Below, in pieces: positions 58,450 through 64,000 of a stretch of DNA of 64,000 nucleotides; position 1 is the stretch's first letter, and every line of letters begins with the position of its first letter. This stretch comes from Termitomyces sp. T153. Its lineage: Eukaryota > Basidiomycota > Agaricomycetes > Agaricales > Lyophyllaceae. Made by a program: the position numbers and the translations under genes. The notes under the pieces were generated by a model, which made no database searches, was not told where the DNA came from, and was given only the letters and a program-made list of their open reading frames with translations. The stretch is from the NCBI GenBank assembly GCA_018296165.2, contig JACKQL020000023.1, forward strand, positions 372,001-436,000, read 5' to 3'.

Positions 58450-58912
58450 GTTTGGCAAAAGCTTGCCATACAAAGTCAATTTTCAGGGTTGATCTTGCTC
58501 TCCAGATTGTCAGGTTCCGCTGACCACGGGGGCTCAGCTACACTGGGCAAGTCCTTACTAGGCAAACGTGATTCCCTGCACTGACAACCAAGCACTCGGA
58601 GGTGTTCCAAGCACTGGGGACTTGTGAGGATAGCCCGGGGAGATTGATCCGAGCAAGTCTGGGGAGGTCCGGAGGAGTAGAGGACGGGTTGTGGAGGAGG
58701 GGGACAGACTTGGTGGGGTTCAGGCATAAGTCCGTGTGTGAGTATTGCAGGTGCGGAGGAGGTGGAGGCTACGTGGATGACAGGAGCGGAGCCGGAGTTC
58801 TGATGGGGGATCAACAGGGATTGATGGGGTTCGGAGTCGAGTATATAGCAGGGTCCGGGGGTGGTAATGAGCATTGGAGGTTTGTAATTGTAATTGTGGA
58901 GTTCATGAGGAC
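58450..58912 (-). pseudogene. gag-leader-like remnant next to the LTR-like segment
   Basis: Downstream (minus strand) of the LTR-like segment a Pro/Ser-rich sequence begins MNSTITITNLQCSLPPPDP and is soon interrupted. Further on, KIDFVWQAFAKQFSFSD resembles gag-type coding. Unlike its surroundings it has many CpG sites. It is probably the 5' part of an LTR element truncated at about 58450. Confidence 0.35.
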
Positions 58913-59639
58913 GTTACAGTCAAGGACTTGAACACAATAGACAGAATCAAATGGGCTGAGGCAGAGTCGAACGAAATAGGATGAAGACTAGATGAAAACA
59001 AGAATAGATTCAGGTGGAGACACAGAATGATAATGGAAGATAACAGGACAGAGATGAGATAAGACCGGGAGACTGAGAATATGGAAAACAAAACACAAGA
59101 CACAAAACACAAAACACAAGAAGGAACCAATCAGACCATAGGTAACGTTAAGCAATATCAAGACTAGAACACGAAGGGCTACTCTATGTCTTATATACTG
59201 ACTACTGAAGAGCTCTGGGGACATCAGCTGTGGTGGCGGGGCTTGGCAGAGCTCGACAGAGTCGATGGGTGTCAGTTATGATCAGAGGGCAGGCCGCATT
59301 GATATGTTGATGGGATCAATTGTGACACGGTCCATTCTGAGGCTGTCGTGATACTCCAGGATAAGTCGGGGAAGCCAGGGTGTCGAGTTGATGACGTGTA
59401 ATGGGGTCAGGCACAGCGGGGGAGTGGTCCCAGGGGCTCAGGAAGTCCAGGGGAAGTGCTGGCGGCTGTGGGGAAGATGTTGGAGTTGGCCAGGGGGCCG
59501 TCGGAGTTAGCCAAGAAGGTGCCGGAGTTAGCCGGAGTAGGCATGGAGTGCTGGGGAAGTTCAACAAAGCATCGGGGGGTTCCAGGGGGGCGGGGGTTTG
59601 TCGGGCGGTGTACAGGGCTTCAGGGAATGGGTCGTGACA
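58913..59639 (-). mobile_element. LTR-like segment (gypsy-type start TGTCACGAC)
   Basis: On the minus strand the segment begins TGTCACGACCC at 59639, a start I associate with gypsy LTRs of agaricomycetes. A TATA-like TATATAAG lies near 59200, followed by the typical run of short exon-less transcribed leader and the simple repeat ACAAAACACA (about 59090-59120). The 3' end is placed at GACTGTAACG near 58913 and is uncertain. A second TGTCAC phrase occurs near 59325. CpG is frequent, so the insertion is younger than the surrounding block. No second LTR is in the window. Confidence 0.45.
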
Positions 59640-59645
59640 CAGATG

Positions 59646-60436
59646 AGGGTTTGAATCCCTGATCTGACAATTGTCTACTGATTTGGTCTTTCATTTTATT
59701 TATTGCACTTTTCCTTCTGTGCTATAACCAATATTTAGGCACACTCTGAAGCAAAATCCTCTCATGGTTTGGGTATTCAGGCTGGCTACTTGCCAAATCC
59801 TTGATTGCTGCAGTGCTCTACAGATGCTCAATTTGCTTGGTATAGCAGGCTCCTGTGGCTTAATGGTTTTGAATGTTAGAGGTCTGCTAATGTCTGCAGC
59901 CTCATATGCTCAGGCTGAGGGTTCAAATCCCTTGCTTGATTCTGATGGTATGGAAACATTTTCTTAGTCATCATTTCAATCAACCATTGTTTGTTTAACA
60001 TTGACTTGCCTGATATAACATGCCCTTGTGTGGTTTAATGGGTTAGAACATTAGAGCTCTGCCGATGTCTGCAGTCTCATATGCTCAGGTTGAGGGTTCA
60101 AATCCCTTGCTTGACATTCATTGTCTATGAATTTGTTTTTAATTGTCCACTGTTTGCTACAACATATGCTTGTAGCTGGCTTATTTTTCCAAAGCACTAT
60201 GCTTCAGTGGTCTGGATTGATCATCATTCCAGTTCAACCACCTGTCTGGTTGAGGGTTCAAATTCCTTGCTTGACATTCTGTAGTTAACAAAAGGTTTTT
60301 CAGTCATCATTTCAATTGACAATTGTTTAATCCAGCAAATGCCTATAATGATGTGCTATTGTAAGCCACTATGGATCAGTGGTTTGGATTGTTGGTTAAG
60401 CCACACTCCAATTGTCAGGCCTAGGGTTTGACTCCC
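59646..60436 (+). repeat. Tandem array of tRNA-like units with pol III A and B boxes
   Basis: Four units of 160-175 bp each carry an A-box-like word (TGGCTTAATGG 59856, TGGTTTAATGG 60031, TGCTTCAGTGG 60200, TGGATCAGTGG 60372) and, about 55-65 nt later, a B-box-like word (GGTTCAAATCC 59920, GGTTCAAATCC 60095, GGTTCAAATTC 60255, GGTTTGACTCC 60425), followed by CTTGCTTGA or a variant. An isolated B-box word also lies at 59646. Between A and B boxes the sequences vary and do not form a clear cloverleaf. The units look like SINE heads repeated in tandem. In the consensus B box CG is replaced by CA. Confidence 0.6.
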
Positions 60437-60439
60437 TCC

Positions 60440-61052
60440 CTTGACCTAGCAATTTGTAATGATTGATTTTTTCTATTTGATTTCAGCTATTCCACATAAC
60501 ATCTGATGGCTTTATATGTTTTGTAGCTTCAATTATTTTGGAGATTCCTGCAGGTGCAACACTGTTCCCTGGTAGTCTGGTGTATACCTATTTCTGCTGC
60601 TAGAGGCCTTCTGGCAGTAGCCCTTCTAGCAGGGGTTGGGAATGTGGTATGCCCATTCTTCCTAGTGCTACAGTGTACTCTCATTTCTCCTATCAGCAGT
60701 GTGGCCACAGCATCTTTTTTGCATCTTTTCTCTTCATATTTACAGGGATTCTATCTACATCAATGGGCTCCATCCTCCAAGTTTTGATTCCAAATCCAAG
60801 AAGAAACCAGTGTCACTTATGTACTCAAAGTCAAGTGGTGCATATGGATCCTCAGGAAGGGTTACCACAACACTTGATGTTGTGCTTGATGAAGTTGAAG
60901 TTTCTGAGAGAACATCAGAAATGTCAGCAAAGTTGGCTGGGGTGAAAAGGCCTACAGGCCTACATCCTCCATGATCTCTTGCTTGCTAGAAAGCTTGTTC
61001 TGTCAGAAACAATTAGGTCTGCCAGGTAAATGATGCAGATTGACTCACATTT
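60440..61052. other. CpG-poor DNA without recognised features
   Basis: About 600 bp. A plus-strand frame (60699-60974) is open but has no recognisable family. No repeat in the window matches it. Confidence 0.4.
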
Positions 61053-62256
61053 CTAGTACAGCTTCTTGATGCATCTCTTGTCCTCACATAGTGTTACTCT
61101 TTCATCATATCTTTGACACTTCTCCACATTATTCCCCTGAGGAATAGGAGGAGTACCAGATGAACTTTCATCATCCAGTGGAGTCAAGCAGGCTGGTCTA
61201 TGTTCAGTGTCTGTTGCAGAATCACTATCCAATGGATGTGAATTGTGATCTGGAATGAATAGAGATGGTGCAGAATCACTATCCATTGCAGAATTTGGTG
61301 ATATTACTGGTGGGATGATGAGGAGGGGGATCTCTCTGGCAGGTTGGTCTGCTATGCAAATGTACATCATATTTGCTGGTACATATTCTCCAGATCTGGC
61401 AATTGAAGTTCTATTGTTAGATCTAGCATCCAATGCAATGAAAAGGGGAGGGAAGTCTATCATCCCTCAGTACATTGCCATTGTCAGATACCACCTCCTT
61501 GTCAGATATCACCTTGTTGTCAGACCCATCATCCATGACAATGAAGAGGGGAGGGATGCTGCCATCATCTGGTTCACCTCTGCTGTCAGCCCTGTCACCA
61601 TTGTCAGACTTATCATCTGTTGCCATAAACAGGGAAGGAAGCCCACTGTAATCCAGCTTTCCTCCACTGTCTGACCAGTTGTTTGATGCAATGAATAGTG
61701 GCAGGAGGTGTTCCTCATCTGATCCACTTTCCTCAGCATGAAACAGAGGTGGAATGTTGTTGAATTGGTATGGCTCAAAAGTCATACCCCTGAAGTCTGG
61801 ATCATCAAACAATGGATTCTCAACATCCATCTGTTCCTCATCACTTTGTGCCAGTGAGAAGAAGTTCTGCCAAACAAGAAGAACAGGATGGGAAAGTGAT
61901 TGAAACTGTGCTTGTGCTTGAATAACAGATGATTTCTTTGTAGAGTGATAGATGAGCCCAGAATTCTTCCTACTTTTAAGAAAGAGGTGGCAGAATGTAT
62001 AGCATGGATTGGAAGGATCAATAGCCTTGTCAAGCATTGATGGAGGCCATGCAGGTGATAGAGTGTCAGGCACAGAGGTTGGAGAGGCACAGTCAAATGG
62101 TATTGTGCCATTGCTACTCAGGAAATTGGTGATTGAATCAATAACAGTAAGTTCTCCTAAGTGTGATGGCACAATATAATTGGCACCAGAGAGGTGAGCA
62201 GAGCCAGGTCTGGCAGATGGACTTGAAAATTGGTGGATTAGGTCATTTGCCATCAA
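61053..62256 (-). pseudogene. Unknown repeat protein with PPLF-type motifs (one frame break)
   Basis: The minus-strand frame 62256-61423 (277 aa) starts MMANDLIHQFSSPSARPG. From about residue 175 it repeats a unit of 20-35 residues with core (I/L)P(P/S)LF(I/M)A followed by an acidic SD-rich stretch: IPPLFHAEESGSDEE, LPLFIASNNWSDSGG, LPSLFMATDDKSDNG, IPPLFIVMDDGSDN. A shift near 61440 moves the series to the next frame (FPPLFIALDARSNN; APSLFIPDHN), which runs to 61053. I do not recognise the family. Its place in CpG-poor transposon-rich DNA suggests an element-encoded or domesticated protein; it is low in CpG itself. Confidence 0.4.
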
Positions 62257-63598
62257 TGGGAATTTTGGTCCAGCTGCTGATCAGAACTTGTCTAGAGCCA
62301 AAAGGGCTTTCCAGTGGACACTGCTTTGGCTTAAAAATTCTTCATTGCAATTGCCTTTTTATGGATGAGGAGACAGCCCTCAGCAGTCTCATTATTTAGG
62401 TGCTCAGTCTCAATACTTATATAGTTCCACCAATTACAGCCATACCAATGTACAACTTGACCTGGATGGATGGGAACTGACCATGCCTGAAAGGACTCCC
62501 AGACTTCTTGAGGGATTTTATCTCTGTCTGCCAGAGAGCACCAACAGCTCAGACCCATGATGAGGTTCAGAACATTGTATTTAATGTTGTTTAATGCTGC
62601 TATATCCAGATATAGGAGAATATAGTTCTAGCCCAGATATCAGATAAACTCCATTGCAATCCAAGACACCTTACTAATTCTTCATCCAGGTGTTGTAACA
62701 TCTACCTACAATCCTTGTGTTCCTCAAGGTTGTCATAAATGGCAAGTGCTGTGCACACTCATGATTCAACATAGAATATCATTTTTTGGAGTCCCAGTGA
62801 CCATTGGTCAACTGAGGCTTGGGTTTGTAGAGCAGCAGTAGAGGCCATGTAAGAGTGCAAAGCTATGAGGATTTGGCACAGTTATGAGCTGGTAATTGGG
62901 TAAAGTAGTTCTTTTACAGCAGCAGAATCAACAATGTAGACTACACATGACATTGTCCTAAAGTAGTAAGGTTGCAAATCCACTATGGAAATGGCAGTTC
63001 TGGTTAGCATGGCAGATATGATGTGCATAGTGAATCCAGCATGGCAAATATGATGTGCATGGTGAATCCAGTATATATGGCATATCAGCCATTTGTTCAT
63101 CCCATTGCACTCTCCATTATAAAGGTGTTGTTGCTCTTCAAGGATGTGTAAAATCATTGTATATCCTTCTGAAGTTGTGAATTAAATACTGGCAAATTGA
63201 AGAGGAAAGTGGGCCAACACACTGACAACAAATGAATGGATATGGTGAATGAACAGAATCAGCAGGCAGATTGAGAATAATACAATGGATATCTGAGCAG
63301 AAAGCAACTTACATTTACAGAGAGTTTCAGGGTCATTTTCTGTATCCAGATTAGCTTGCTATATCCAAGAAATCTTTATTCTTGATGATCCAGGAATATT
63401 TGGATCATGTATAGCTGTGGTTTCTGCAAGATCCACTTTCTGCAGAACACAATATTTTTTGTTGAATGTGGAATCTATGCCTAATCACATAAGAGCACTG
63501 CAACATTTTCTATAGGCCCTGGCTTTGATGGGAATGGCTGCCCAAATTTTGTCAATTGATGCCCTGGTTCAGGTTTTGACACTTTTGCTTGGAGCAAC
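62257..63598. other. CpG-poor DNA without recognised genes
   Basis: There are only short overlapping frames. A 33-bp phrase with ATATGATGTGCATAGTGAATC is imperfectly repeated in tandem at about 63008-63075. Nothing else is supported. Confidence 0.5.
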
Positions 63599-64000
63599 CT
63601 AGACAACATGAGAATACATAAAAGATTTTTTGGCAATGAGCTCTTGGAGTGATTGAATATGCCTTTCAATTTGAAGCAAACATGATTGCCTTTCAATACT
63701 GGATAGTTCTGAGTGATTGCCAGCAATTGTTAATGGCAAGGATATTTCAAAGTCTTCTAGTGCAGTGGAATCCAGTTCCAACAGCAGATCCAGTTTGGCC
63801 AGTGGGTTTGCTGCCAGATATGGCAATGTTTCATTGTCTTCTGACATTTCTTCATCAAATGCACTAGGAATCTCATCCATCTTGAATAGTGTAGTCCTTT
63901 GTGAATTGGAAGAATAACCATGCTTGGCTTGGGAAGCAGCCAGGACATTCAGTTGAATCCTTAACAATTCTTTGTCTGCTTCAACTTTTTGCTGCTCATC
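63599..64000 (-). pseudogene. Unrecognised coiled-coil protein, C-terminal part, runs off right edge
   Basis: The minus-strand frame enters from the right edge (DEQQKVEADKELLRIQLNVL) and runs to a stop at 63599. It contains acidic and helical stretches (DEEMSEDNETLPYL; IERHIQSLQELIAKK). Coding character is fair. It lies in the CpG-poor block, so a transposon-encoded accessory or transposase C-terminus is likely, but I cannot name the family. It may be intact at this end; the rest is outside the window. Confidence 0.35.

Noticed and set aside
59401..59662. Gly/Val-rich plus-strand frames at 59.4-59.6 kb
   Set aside because: Low-complexity G-rich DNA within the LTR-like segment; no family.

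Overview
This is a fungal nuclear window, most probably from an agaricomycete basidiomycete. The evidence is intron-dense genes (introns mostly 47-67 nt, mainly GT-AG plus a few GC-AG), basidiomycete-type families (SPX-RING, CSC1/OSCA, a DUF6593-like family, F-box proteins, expanded kinases and P450s) and many Helitron, copia, LINE and LTR remnants. There are no rRNA genes, CRISPR arrays or bacterial operons.

Two kinds of DNA alternate. Gene-bearing DNA (about 10.2-33.9 kb and 43.5-57.9 kb) has ordinary CpG content. Three blocks (1-10.2 kb, 33.9-43.4 kb and 57.9-64 kb) are almost free of CpG and packed with decayed mobile elements; inside the third, a CpG-containing LTR-type insert (about 58.45-59.64 kb) looks younger.

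Layout: 1-3.9 kb, a minus-strand Helitron running off the left edge. 3.9-10.2 kb, repeat debris with two tRNA-like SINE promoters and a long inverted repeat. 10.8-13.1 kb, a DUF6593-like gene and an aldehyde dehydrogenase (ALDH) pseudogene carrying a 215-bp insertion with a 13-bp target-site duplication. 13.6-32.4 kb, the conserved core: ribosomal protein eL24, Mo25/Hym1, an EthD-like protein, a 730-aa kinase-like protein, a CSC1/OSCA channel, a PAC1-like proteasome chaperone, a Cdc4-type myosin light chain, a DHA2-type MFS transporter, a 101-aa unknown and mitochondrial release factor 1. 32.9-33.9 kb, a P450 pseudogene cut off by a second, plus-strand, 5'-truncated Helitron (33.9-39.3 kb), followed by a copia fragment (39.6-41.8 kb). 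43.75-46.6 kb, a second copy of the mRF1 3' end plus P450, in which the P450 is intact (503 aa). 46.8-52.8 kb, a second DUF6593-ALDH module, split by an F-box pseudogene insert, in which the ALDH appears intact. 53.5-55.4 kb, an SPX-RING protein. 55.7-57.0 kb, a sphingolipid C9-methyltransferase pseudogene. 57.9-64 kb, LINE and LTR remnants, a tandem array of tRNA-like units and a gene remnant with repeated PPLF motifs.

The main story is genome dynamics. Two gene modules (mRF1-P450 and DUF6593-ALDH) exist twice in the same orientation, and in each module one P450 or ALDH copy is intact and the other dead. Mobile elements sit at or between the breakpoints, and the old elements show the CGA-to-TGA and CAA decay expected of CpG methylation. 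Gene models were assembled by eye. For mRF1, Mo25, eL24, the EthD-like protein, Cdc4, the kinase and the P450 the summed exon lengths are multiples of three without internal stops, which supports them.
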